From JAWLCQ01 sp041687095 (GTDB taxonomy: Bacteria > Planctomycetota > Phycisphaerae > SM23-33): DNA of 30,555 nucleotides. This document shows positions 7,577-14,674 of this stretch, piece by piece; within the stretch, counting starts at the first letter, position 1; the number at the start of each line of letters is the position of its first letter. Under the pieces are notes generated by a model, which saw only the letters and a list, made by a program, of their open reading frames with translations, searched no databases and was not told the DNA's origin. The position numbers and the translations under genes are program-made. The stretch lies in NCBI GenBank assembly GCA_041687095.1, contig JAWLCQ010000043.1, forward strand, positions 1 through 30,555. Direction: 5' to 3'.

Positions 7577-8092
7577 TCACTTGAGCGGTTCGACGGGCCC
7601 GAGCCCGCGATCGTCGGGGGCGTCCTCGATGTGGAACTCCCGCAGCCAGCGGCGGGTCTGCCGGGGGTCGAGGCCCTCGCGTTTCTCGGGCGGTTCGGGC
7701 GGGTCGGTGGGCGGGCGTGCCGCGTCCCGCCACAGCCGCAGCAGCAGCGGGGCGAAGTCCTCGCTCCGCACGCTGGTGCACCCGCGGCGGCGGGCGGCGA
7801 TGCGGATCTCGTGATCGGTGCTCACGACGGTGAGGCGGCGGGGGGCGGAGTCGTCGTCGATGCGGTCGAGGATCACGGCGTCGGCGTCGTGGGCGAAGTG
7901 GACCTCGACGGGGCTCTCGGTGAACAGGCGGAGCATCGGTTCCGGCGGGGCGGGGCCGTCGAAGACCGCGCAGACCTTCTCCCCCGCATCGCACATCGCC
8001 TCCAGCAGCCGGCACAGCCCCTCGCGGCCGACGTACTTCCCGGCGTCGGCGAGGGCGTACATCAGGTTGTTCCCGTCGATCAGGTACGGCAC
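7577..8092 (-). CDS. NYN/PIN-like nuclease-fold protein (YacP-like)
   Basis: 171 aa. The N-terminus PYLIDGNNLMYAL carries the IDGxN motif of NYN (YacP-type) domains, a PIN-like fold using acidic residues for metal-dependent RNA cleavage. Further acidic candidates are FDG (about 44-46), the HDADAVILDRI segment (about 67-77) and VVSTDHEI (about 89-96), where an aspartate closes the site. The C-terminal 40 residues are proline- and charge-rich. The codon at 8092 is GTG, with no convincing Shine-Dalgarno upstream. It is followed by the sulfatase after 17 bp. A role in RNA processing or decay is known for related families (Rae1/YacP in Bacillus); here it is inference. Confidence 0.82.
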   Translation of the reverse strand: MPYLIDGNNLMYALADAGKYVGREGLCRLLEAMCDAGEKVCAVFDGPAPPEPMLRLFTESPVEVHFAHDADAVILDRIDDDSAPRRLTVVSTDHEIRIAARRRGCTSVRSEDFAPLLLRLWRDAARPPTDPPEPPEKREGLDPRQTRRWLREFHIEDAPDDRGLGPVEPLK

Positions 8093-8124
8093 ACGAGGAA
8101 TGGTAGCGGACGGGGGGAGGAGGG

Positions 8125-8173
8125 ACTAGAGGTTAGGGGTGAGAGGTTAGAGGTTAGAGGTTAGAGGTGAGAG
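8125..8173. repeat. GAGGTTA simple repeat
   Basis: Tandem AGAGGTTAG units, five or so imperfect copies, upstream of the NYN gene. The 476-bp gap 8093-8568 holds only this tract, two hairpins and a polypyrimidine tract; I see no gene in it. Confidence 0.65.
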
Positions 8174-8220
8174 TGCTGCGGGCGGGTCTTGCTCGTAAGT
8201 CCAGAACGGTTCGGTCGCGG

Positions 8221-8260
8221 AGGCCGTCCCACGGGACAAACTGCGTCCCGTGGGCATTTC
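8221..8260. repeat. Dispersed hairpin, CCCACGGGAC family
   Basis: Arms CCCACGGGAC (8228-8237) and GTCCCGTGGG (8245-8254) around a 7-base loop. This is the third copy of the family seen at 5648-5674 and 5902-5928. The flanks on the left (AGAACGGTTCGGTCGCGGAGG) also resemble the reverse complement of the 5680-5705 flank, so the mobile or copied unit is longer than the stem. Confidence 0.72.
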
Positions 8261-8284
8261 CCCCGCGCGAGTCCGGGCGGTGTA

Positions 8285-8357
8285 GCCTCATACGCATCCC
8301 CTGTGATTCATTCGCGGGTGCCGTGGCTTGCGGAGCGAAGCGGAGCAACCACGTCAG
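8285..8357. repeat. Dispersed hairpin, CGTGGTT/AACCACG family
   Basis: The core at 8321-8357 matches the hairpin at 1082-1113 almost base for base, with TTT replaced by CTT. The left flank (CTCATACGCATCC and TTCATTCGCGGG, 8288-8317) matches the left flank of the related element at 27657, so this is a partial copy of that longer element. Confidence 0.72.
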
Positions 8358-8373
8358 ACCGCCCAGTCCCCAT

Positions 8374-8567
8374 CGCCTCTCCCCTCTCGCCTCTCCCCTC
8401 TCGCCTCTCCCCCGCCTCTTGCCTAGTCCCTAGTCCCGAGTGCCTCTCCCCCTTGCCTCTTCCCCCGCCTATTGCCTATTCCCTAGTCCCTAGTGCCTCT
8501 CCCCCTTGCCTCTCCCCCTCCTGCCTCTCCCCCGCCTATTGCCTAGTCCCTAGTCCCTCTTGCCTTC
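8374..8567. repeat. Polypyrimidine tract with CCTAGTCCC units
   Basis: Nearly 200 bp of C/T-rich DNA on the plus strand, made of CCTCTCCCC, TTGCCT and CCTAGTCCC units. It ends 2 bp before the stop of the membrane-protein gene on the minus strand. Such a purine/pyrimidine asymmetric tract can adopt triplex structure. I see no gene in it. Confidence 0.7.
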
Positions 8568-8568
8568 C

Positions 8569-10617
8569 TCAGCGTGGCAGCACGAGGTACGGTTCGAGCT
8601 GCGTTCCGGTGAGGGCGAGGTAGAGGGCGGACAGGAGCATGAAGGCGAGGCCGGCGAGGAGTTCGGCGGCGATGACGCCGGCCATGAACTCCTTGCCGCG
8701 GCGGTACGCGGGGGTGGTTCCGAAGCGGGTGATGACGGACTTGATCACCCAGCCCAGCAGGAAGGAGTGCCCGAAGGAGTCCATCGCCCACGTGCCCCCG
8801 GTGAGGAAGAGGATGGGGTGCAGCGGCCACCAGGGAAGGCGGAGGCGGAGCACGCTGAACAGGCCCACCAGGGCGATCCCCAGCCCGAACGACGCGAGGA
8901 AGCCCTTGGCGGGCGTGAGGGCTTGCAGGCGGCCGAGGGGCGACAGTTCCTGTGACGCCTCCAGCGCGTCGGCGTTGCGGAGTTCGACGACGGACTTCTC
9001 CACCTGGTCGGGCGCCGAGCGCGGGATGGTGGTGGTGGACCACGCGTCGTTGAGGTGGATCCCGAAGTTGTAGTTGGCCCAGAGGACGACGGGGACGGCG
9101 AGGACGAACGCGGCGGCGTAGACGCCCCAGGTCCCCGCCCCCAGGGTTCCCACGCGGACGCCCTGGCGGTCGCCCAGGCGGAGGGCGTTGACCACGAAGG
9201 GCATGAGGATCTCCCGCGCGTCGAACGTCAGCACGGCCGACAGGAGGCACACCATCGCCAGGTTCGCCGGCCCCAGCGCCCGCGCCCCGAAGAGGCCCAG
9301 CAGGACGGCGGCGGGCTGCCACCACGCCTGCACCCAGATGAGGCCGGCTTCGGCGTTCATGCGGGCCACGCCGACGTAGAGCATGAGGATCACCCCCAGG
9401 ACCACGAGCGTGACGAGGGGGTCGAGCCCGACGTGGAGGATGAGAAACGCCGCCAGCGCAATCGCCGCCAGCAGGCCGATGCGCATGCCCCAGACGGCGT
9501 GGGGCTCAACGGGGTCGCCCGCGGGCAGGCCGATCGCCGAGCGCAGCACGCGCCCGTAGTACCGCCGGCCCGTGTACAGCAGCAGCAGGGCGAGCCCGGC
9601 GTACGCCCCCGCGCGGAACCACATGGGGACGCCCCCGGCGGTCTGGGACTCGGCGATGGTGATCCCCGCCTGCACCGCCCCCGCCGTCCACAGCACGTAT
9701 ACCAGCGTCGAGAGCCCCAGCGAGAGGCTCACGTCGCTGGCGAGGAAGAACGCGAAGGCCACCACCAGCGGGAAGTACTGCGGGCGCACGAGCGGCCAGC
9801 AGTGCCACCCGCCCTCGCGGAGGAACGGCCACTTGGTGAGGATCGCCGACACGTCGAACACCAGCGGGATCTGGATGAACCCCGGGTGCCACGCGTGGAT
9901 GCCGTTGATCGTCCGCAGGACGGCGATGCTCGCGAAGGCGAGCCAGAACAGCCGCGAGCGGAGGACGGGGGGCAGGAGGCGGCGGTCGGCGGGGTCGGCG
10001 GCGAGCATGGAGGCGAACTCGGCGACGGGGTAGCGGAGGCGCTCGTTGGTGGCCCACTGGCGGTGGACGACGAGGGCGAGGCACACCACGCCCAGGCCCA
10101 CCAGCAGGACGATGGGCCCCCAGGTGAGCAGGGGGGGCGCCCAGGCGTTCCACGGGACCTCGCCCGGGGCGATCCACTCCTGCCCGTACCGCCGCATCCC
10201 CTGATGGAACCCCTCGACGATCCGCATGTCGCCCCGCGGGGACGTGACGAGCGCCCCGTCGGGGAAGTAGTCCAGGACCGCGTTGCTCTGCCACCCCGGG
10301 CTGTTCTCGTTGTAGTGCAGGGGCAGGATGAGCGTCTGCGTGAAGCTCCGCATCATCGAGCTGCCCGGGACCGCGCACCCGCCCAGCGCCAGGCCCACGA
10401 TGACGGCGAGTTCCGCCCCGCGGAACCGCCACGCCGGCCGCAGGAGCTGCAGCAGCGGGTTCACCAGCAGCACCAGCAGCACGAGGGCCCCGAAGACGCT
10501 GATGGGGAAGTGGTTGCCCACGACGAAGTTGAGCCGCAGGATGCTGTCGTTGACGTAGCCCAGCGCCCCGATGGACAGGCCCAGCACCACGCCCAGGATG
10601 ACGGCCCGGAAGGTCAT
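8569..10617 (-). CDS. Large polytopic membrane protein, DUF6785/DUF6784-like
   Basis: 682 aa with a dozen or more hydrophobic segments spread over the whole length. These include the first at residues 5-25 (AVILGVVLGLSIGALGYVND), pairs near 40-60 and 75-95, and a long C-terminal set. Motifs such as YPVAEFASML, NAEAGLIWVQAWW and SFGHSFLLGWVIK recall the DUF6785 membrane proteins of planctomycetes and related bacteria, and more distantly OPT-type transporters. Substrate is unknown. The ATG at 10617 begins directly at the first helix. It is divergent from the CBM9/SGNH gene across a 237-bp spacer, so co-regulation is possible. Family recognition is from memory of the pattern. Confidence 0.8.
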   Translation of the reverse strand: MTFRAVILGVVLGLSIGALGYVNDSILRLNFVVGNHFPISVFGALVLLVLLVNPLLQLLRPAWRFRGAELAVIVGLALGGCAVPGSSMMRSFTQTLILPLHYNENSPGWQSNAVLDYFPDGALVTSPRGDMRIVEGFHQGMRRYGQEWIAPGEVPWNAWAPPLLTWGPIVLLVGLGVVCLALVVHRQWATNERLRYPVAEFASMLAADPADRRLLPPVLRSRLFWLAFASIAVLRTINGIHAWHPGFIQIPLVFDVSAILTKWPFLREGGWHCWPLVRPQYFPLVVAFAFFLASDVSLSLGLSTLVYVLWTAGAVQAGITIAESQTAGGVPMWFRAGAYAGLALLLLYTGRRYYGRVLRSAIGLPAGDPVEPHAVWGMRIGLLAAIALAAFLILHVGLDPLVTLVVLGVILMLYVGVARMNAEAGLIWVQAWWQPAAVLLGLFGARALGPANLAMVCLLSAVLTFDAREILMPFVVNALRLGDRQGVRVGTLGAGTWGVYAAAFVLAVPVVLWANYNFGIHLNDAWSTTTIPRSAPDQVEKSVVELRNADALEASQELSPLGRLQALTPAKGFLASFGLGIALVGLFSVLRLRLPWWPLHPILFLTGGTWAMDSFGHSFLLGWVIKSVITRFGTTPAYRRGKEFMAGVIAAELLAGLAFMLLSALYLALTGTQLEPYLVLPR

Positions 10618-10632
10618 GGACGGGAGTATAAC

Positions 10633-10670
10633 GGAATTTCGGATTGCGGATTTCGGATTTCGGATTTGCG
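10633..10670. repeat. GGATTTC simple repeat
   Basis: Four to five imperfect GGATTTC units within the divergent intergenic region. The reverse complement type (CCGAAAT) recurs at 19834-19870, so this is a dispersed family rather than a local slip. Confidence 0.65.
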
Positions 10671-10713
10671 TGGGCGTCGAACCGCAGGCCCTGTGCGCAA
10701 GTGGGCGTCTGAA

Positions 10714-10763
10714 GGCATGGGCCGCCGAGACGCAGCCCGCGCTGTGTCTCTGCGGCCCATGCC
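10714..10763. repeat. Long hairpin between divergent genes
   Basis: Arms of 18 bp (10714-10731 and 10746-10763, GGCATGGGCCGC...GCGGCCCATGCC) match at 17 positions, with a 14-base loop. It lies about 90 bp upstream of the plus-strand gene. It could be a regulatory structure of either divergent transcript or another dispersed hairpin. Only one copy is in the window. Confidence 0.68.
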
Positions 10764-10854
10764 CGGAGACGCAGAATTCGCGAATCGAAAAGGACCGACC
10801 TTTCCTCCGCGGGTTCCAATTGGTACGGTCTTGCCCTCGAAGGAGTATCGAAGC

Positions 10855-13314
10855 ATGACGATTCCGAAGCTGTCCCTCCCCGCATCCCTCGCGTCGTTCC
10901 TCCTGGTCCTGTCCCTGCTGACCGCGACGGCGATGGGGGAGGGCGGTTCGCCCGTGTTCGACATCCCCCGCCTCGATGGGATCACGATCGACGGGAACCC
11001 CGCCGACTGGGTCGCCGGGGACGGGCGGGGCTTCCGCATCGACCAACTCGCCGACCTCCGCGGGGAGGTCCAGCTCCGCCTGGACCTCGATGCCTCCGTC
11101 CGCCTGGGCTGGAATGAGCGCGGGCTGCTCGTGCTCGTCACGGTTCGCGACGACTTCCCCCTGGAGGCCGACGACATCGACAAGCTCTGGTCCCGCGACG
11201 GAGTGGAGCTGTACCTGGCGACCGGGCGGGGCGAGAAGGAGGTCATCCAGCCCATCATCGCCCCCGGGCGGACCGCGGACCACCCCGACCTCCGCTGGTA
11301 CGTCCACGATCACCGCAAGGACAAGACGCTCAAGGAAACCCCCGTCACCCTCGAGGCCGCCCGGACGAAAACCAAGGACGGGTACGTCCTGGAGGCGCTG
11401 CTGCCGTGGTCCAGCCTCGCCATCGCCCCCACCGTCGGGCGCGAGGTGGGCTTCCAGATCTACGTCAATGACGTGGACGAGCCCGACACCCGCCCGCAGG
11501 ACATCTTCCACGCCGTCTGGTACCCCAAGTACGGGGCGTTCGCGAACACCAACGCCATGCACGCCCTGCGGCTGAGCGAGAAGCCCTCGCCCCCGGTCCG
11601 GGCGGCCGCCCGCGTGGCGAGCCCCACCGTCAAGGGCACCCCGGTCCTCGTGATCGGCGGGGAGGACCTGCTGGGGCAGGAGGCGGTGCTGCTGGCCGGG
11701 GAGGCGGAACTGGGCCGCGCGACGTTCGAGAGGAAGTACGGCCGCGCCGTCGCCGACATCCTGGTCAGCGGGCTCAAGCCCGGACAGGCGCCCAGCGACA
11801 TGCGGGTGGTGGTGGACGGGCAGACGATCGCCACGGTTCCCCAGCGGATCCTGCCCCCGCCCGCGGCGGGGGAGGACGAGGCGTTCTTCGGGTCCCGCAT
11901 CCCGCGGACGATGACGCTCCTGGAGACGAGCAATTCGTGGCGGCGGAACCCGGTGCACATCGTGCTCTACGGGCAGTCCATCGTCGCGGGGGCGTGGGGC
12001 AAGATGCTGGAGGCCGACCTCCGCGAGCGCTTCCCCTACGCGGACCTCAAGTTCGAGAACCGCGCGATCGGCGGGTTCGAGGCGCATAACCTCGTCCGCA
12101 CCGCGGAGGCGGACCTGTACCCGGCGTACCCGGACCTGGTGATCTTCCACGTGTACGCGGGCGAGCGGACGGGCGAAACGGAGCGGATGATCTCCAACCT
12201 CCGCCGCTACACCACCAGCGAGATCATGGTCTTCACGCACCAGGCGCCCCTGCCCAACGCCCAGTTCGACACCTCCAGCGATTTCTGGCGGCGGTGGGCG
12301 CAGGAGTACAACTGCGAACTCGTCGACGTCCGCGAGGAGTGGCGGACGTACATCGCCGACAACGGGCTCGTCCCCGAGGATCTGCTGGGCGGGCCCCAGG
12401 ACGTCCACCCCAACGAGGACGGGCACCGGCTGATCGCTCTGCTCATCGGCAGGCACTTCCGCTTCCAGCCCTACCTGCCCGCGGGCTGGGCCGACACCGT
12501 CCGCACCTACGAAGCCAAGCGCCTCGTCCACGAGGGCGCCGACGACGAGGTCGCCTTCACCGGGGAGCCCTGGGCGCTCGCCCCCAAGCTCGACAACTCC
12601 TACGCGAGCCCCACGTCCGTCGTGGGCGCCTCCCCCGACAGCGCCCTGAAGCTCACGTTCACCGGCAATCGCGTGGACATCGTGGGCGGGGTCATCGCGG
12701 GCCCCGTCGGGACCGCCCGCGTACTCATCGACGGGCAGCCCCCGTCGCAGAACCCCAGGCTCTACGCGTTCACGCGGACCACGCAGGCGCCCATGATGTG
12801 GTGGCCGGCGATCCGGCGGATCTCGCACCGCGCCCCGCTGGCCGTCGAGGACTGGACGCTGCGGGTGACGGAGATCAGCGAGAAGGGCGACACGTTCCGC
12901 TACGAGGTCGTCGGGTCCGTGACGGGCCCCGACGGGGAGGGCAGCAGCGAGGAACTGTTCGTGTCGAAGAGCGGGCGGGTGGTGATCGAGCCCCGGGACT
13001 TCTCGCTGCAGCACTCGGTCAGCGTGCGCGGCCCGGAGGCGAAGGCCCCGGTGGGGTTCGAGGTGAAGTGGAAGGTGATCCCGCTGTTCCAGGACGCCTA
13101 CACGCCCCCGTCCGTTCCCGAACCGGAGCTGGACGCCAAGGGCAAGGAGATGCGGGCGAGCGCGGACAAGCGGAAGAATTTCGCGGCGTACGTGCACCGC
13201 ACCACCGTCGCCCAGGGCCTGAAAAACGCCGAGCACACGCTGGAGATCATCCCCAACGGCGACGGCCCCGTGCCGATCGAGTCCATCATCATCCACCGCC
13301 CCCCGCTGCGGTAG
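10855..13314 (+). CDS. Exported CBM9-like plus SGNH-hydrolase protein
   Basis: 819 aa. A signal peptide covers residues 1-28 (hydrophobic core, then TATAMG-EG). Residues about 35-205 resemble a CBM9-type domain (DGxxxDW at the start, the DGVELYL strand, and the ALLPWSSL and VGFQIYVND strands). Residues about 365-540 look like an SGNH/GDSL hydrolase. The Ser in YGQSI is residue 375, the Gly of block II is in NRAIGGF, and the terminal block is PQDVHPNEDGH (His518). The Asp lies two, not three, residues before that His, so the triad needs checking. The remaining ~280 residues are beta-rich and unassigned. AAGGAG lies 11 bp upstream of the ATG. A carbohydrate esterase acting outside the cytoplasm is the most likely role, which is inference. 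Confidence 0.82.
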   Translation: MTIPKLSLPASLASFLLVLSLLTATAMGEGGSPVFDIPRLDGITIDGNPADWVAGDGRGFRIDQLADLRGEVQLRLDLDASVRLGWNERGLLVLVTVRDDFPLEADDIDKLWSRDGVELYLATGRGEKEVIQPIIAPGRTADHPDLRWYVHDHRKDKTLKETPVTLEAARTKTKDGYVLEALLPWSSLAIAPTVGREVGFQIYVNDVDEPDTRPQDIFHAVWYPKYGAFANTNAMHALRLSEKPSPPVRAAARVASPTVKGTPVLVIGGEDLLGQEAVLLAGEAELGRATFERKYGRAVADILVSGLKPGQAPSDMRVVVDGQTIATVPQRILPPPAAGEDEAFFGSRIPRTMTLLETSNSWRRNPVHIVLYGQSIVAGAWGKMLEADLRERFPYADLKFENRAIGGFEAHNLVRTAEADLYPAYPDLVIFHVYAGERTGETERMISNLRRYTTSEIMVFTHQAPLPNAQFDTSSDFWRRWAQEYNCELVDVREEWRTYIADNGLVPEDLLGGPQDVHPNEDGHRLIALLIGRHFRFQPYLPAGWADTVRTYEAKRLVHEGADDEVAFTGEPWALAPKLDNSYASPTSVVGASPDSALKLTFTGNRVDIVGGVIAGPVGTARVLIDGQPPSQNPRLYAFTRTTQAPMMWWPAIRRISHRAPLAVEDWTLRVTEISEKGDTFRYEVVGSVTGPDGEGSSEELFVSKSGRVVIEPRDFSLQHSVSVRGPEAKAPVGFEVKWKVIPLFQDAYTPPSVPEPELDAKGKEMRASADKRKNFAAYVHRTTVAQGLKNAEHTLEIIPNGDGPVPIESIIIHRPPLR

Positions 13315-13329
13315 GGCTCCCCTCCGCGC

Positions 13330-13671
13330 CTATCCCCGCTGCCGCTCCTGGGAGGCGGGCGCCGGTTCGGGCACGGGCACGGGCTGTGCCTGGCGCTGCT
13401 TTTCCGCGCGGAGGAGCATGAGGTTGCGGACGTAGATGAAGTTGTTGAACAGGTACGCCAGGATGAACACCGGGTCCGCGCGGACGAGGGAGTAGACGAG
13501 CAGCCCCACGCTGCCGACGAGGCTCAGGTACCAGAACAGCACGGGGATGACGCTCCGCCCGGCACGCTCGGAGGCGATCCACTGCACCACGAACCGTGCC
13601 GTGAACGCCCCCTGCGCCGCCAGACCCAGCAGGGCCCAGAGATCGAGGTTCGTCAGCAGCCGCTCAAGCAT
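13330..13671 (-). CDS. LAB_N-domain small membrane protein
   Basis: 113 aa with three hydrophobic helices (about 10-28, 42-62, 66-84). The motif ARFVVQWIASERAGRSVIP, followed by FWYLSLVGS, is that of the lipid-A-disaccharide-synthase N-terminal domain (PF07578, LAB_N). LAB_N proteins are often stand-alone. They resemble PQ-loop/SemiSWEET-type half transporters and are often found next to ArnC-like glycosyltransferases. A part in flipping or presenting a lipid-linked sugar is therefore plausible, but this is inference. A Pro/Gln-rich tail follows the last helix. The gene overlaps the end of the GT2 gene by 8 bp, so the two are coupled. Confidence 0.88.
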   Translation of the reverse strand: MLERLLTNLDLWALLGLAAQGAFTARFVVQWIASERAGRSVIPVLFWYLSLVGSVGLLVYSLVRADPVFILAYLFNNFIYVRNLMLLRAEKQRQAQPVPVPEPAPASQERQRG

Positions 13672-14449
13672 CCTCGCCTCCCAACTCCCGCACCTCGTAC
13701 CGCAGGAACCGCGACCGCATCCACCGCACCGCGAAGGTGTCCCGCAGCGCCCGGAACAGCCGGTTCCACACGCCGTACTTCGCCTTCCCCCGCACGCGCG
13801 GGCGATGGCGCACCGGGACCTCGATCACCCGGAACCCCGCCAGACGCGCGAGCGTCGGGAGGAACCGGTGCATGCCGTTGAACAGCTTGAACGACTCCGC
13901 CACCTCCCGCCGCATCACGCGGAACCCGCACGCCGAGTCGCGGATCGCCTCGGCCGTCAGGGCGTTGCGAACCCCGTTGGCGACCCGCGTCGAGACCCGC
14001 CGCACCCACGGGTCCCGCCGGTCCTTCCGCCACCCGTTCGCCAGGTCGCACTCGCCCCTCTCCACCCGCTCCAGCAGGGCGGGAATATCACGCGGGTCGT
14101 TCTGCCCGTCGGTGTCCAGCGTGGCGATGAAATTCGCCCGCGTCGCGCGCAGCCCCGCCTCCAGGGCGGCCGTCTGCCCCGAACGCCCCGACAGCCGCAG
14201 CACCCGAAGCTCCGGGTACTCCGCCCGCAGGCCCAGCAACTCCTCCAGCGACCCGTCCGTGCTGCAGTCGTCGACGAAGACGACCTCCCAGGGCCGCCCG
14301 AGCGGCGCCACCGCCGCGCGGATCTCGGCGAGCAGGGGGGCGAGGTTGCCCGCTTCGTTATGCACGGGCCCCACGACCGCGAGGTGCGGCGGGGAGGCGG
14401 AGGGGGTGTCCTGAGCGTTGACGGTAATGGCCGGTACTCCTCTTTCCAA
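13664..14449 (-). CDS. Polyprenyl-phosphate glycosyltransferase, GT2 (DPM1/ArnC-like)
   Basis: 261 aa, a GT-A fold enzyme that would move a nucleotide-activated sugar to polyprenyl phosphate at the cytoplasmic face. Motifs: PVHNEAGNL (28-36), VFVDDCSTDGS (57-67), the DxD-containing LDTDGQNDP (111-119), and RGKAKYG (220-226), the RxxGxSKY-type signature of dolichol/undecaprenyl-phosphate transferases. It lacks the C-terminal membrane helices of ArnC, so the adjacent LAB_N protein may supply membrane partners. The longest frame starts at TTG (14449). An AGAGGAG site lies inside that start, eight bases before an ATT at 14428, so the true start may be downstream or non-standard. Its product probably feeds the ArnT-like enzyme next door. 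Confidence 0.92.
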   Translation of the reverse strand: MERGVPAITVNAQDTPSASPPHLAVVGPVHNEAGNLAPLLAEIRAAVAPLGRPWEVVFVDDCSTDGSLEELLGLRAEYPELRVLRLSGRSGQTAALEAGLRATRANFIATLDTDGQNDPRDIPALLERVERGECDLANGWRKDRRDPWVRRVSTRVANGVRNALTAEAIRDSACGFRVMRREVAESFKLFNGMHRFLPTLARLAGFRVIEVPVRHRPRVRGKAKYGVWNRLFRALRDTFAVRWMRSRFLRYEVRELGGEDA

Positions 14450-14564
14450 GCGGTTCCCGCGAAGACGACCCGGGGGATGATAGCCGGGCGAGGGCGGGCG
14501 GCAAAGCGGTTCTACGCCGCGTGCTCTGAACTGCGGGGCCCGGCCACCGCCACGTCGCCGCCGC

Positions 14565-14601
14565 GGGTGCCACGGCTGCGCTGTTCACAGCCGTGCTCGC
14601 G
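14565..14601. repeat. Dispersed hairpin, CACGGCTG/CAGCCGTG family
   Basis: Arms CACGGCTG (14571-14578) and CAGCCGTG (14588-14595), preceded by GGGTGC. Copies of the same stem lie at 15961-16003, 21564-21588 and 28252-28276. It sits in the 225-bp gap between the ArnT-like and GT2 genes. Confidence 0.78.
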
Positions 14602-14674
14602 CGAGCGCGCGGCGGAACCCCCGTTCCGCCACCCCGGCGCGCCCGGCGAACCGGACTTCGCGAGGGCCCGGGGG

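Noticed and set aside
9055..10854. Long plus-strand open frame running into the CBM9/SGNH gene
   Set aside because: It is antisense to the membrane-protein gene, rich in Gly/Pro/Arg/His without domains. The signal peptide and ribosome-binding site place the true start at 10855.
8569..13296. A 1575-codon open frame on the minus strand
   Set aside because: Only 8569-10617 reads as a real membrane protein. The upstream part is the antisense of the CBM9/SGNH gene, kept open by high GC at third codon positions.
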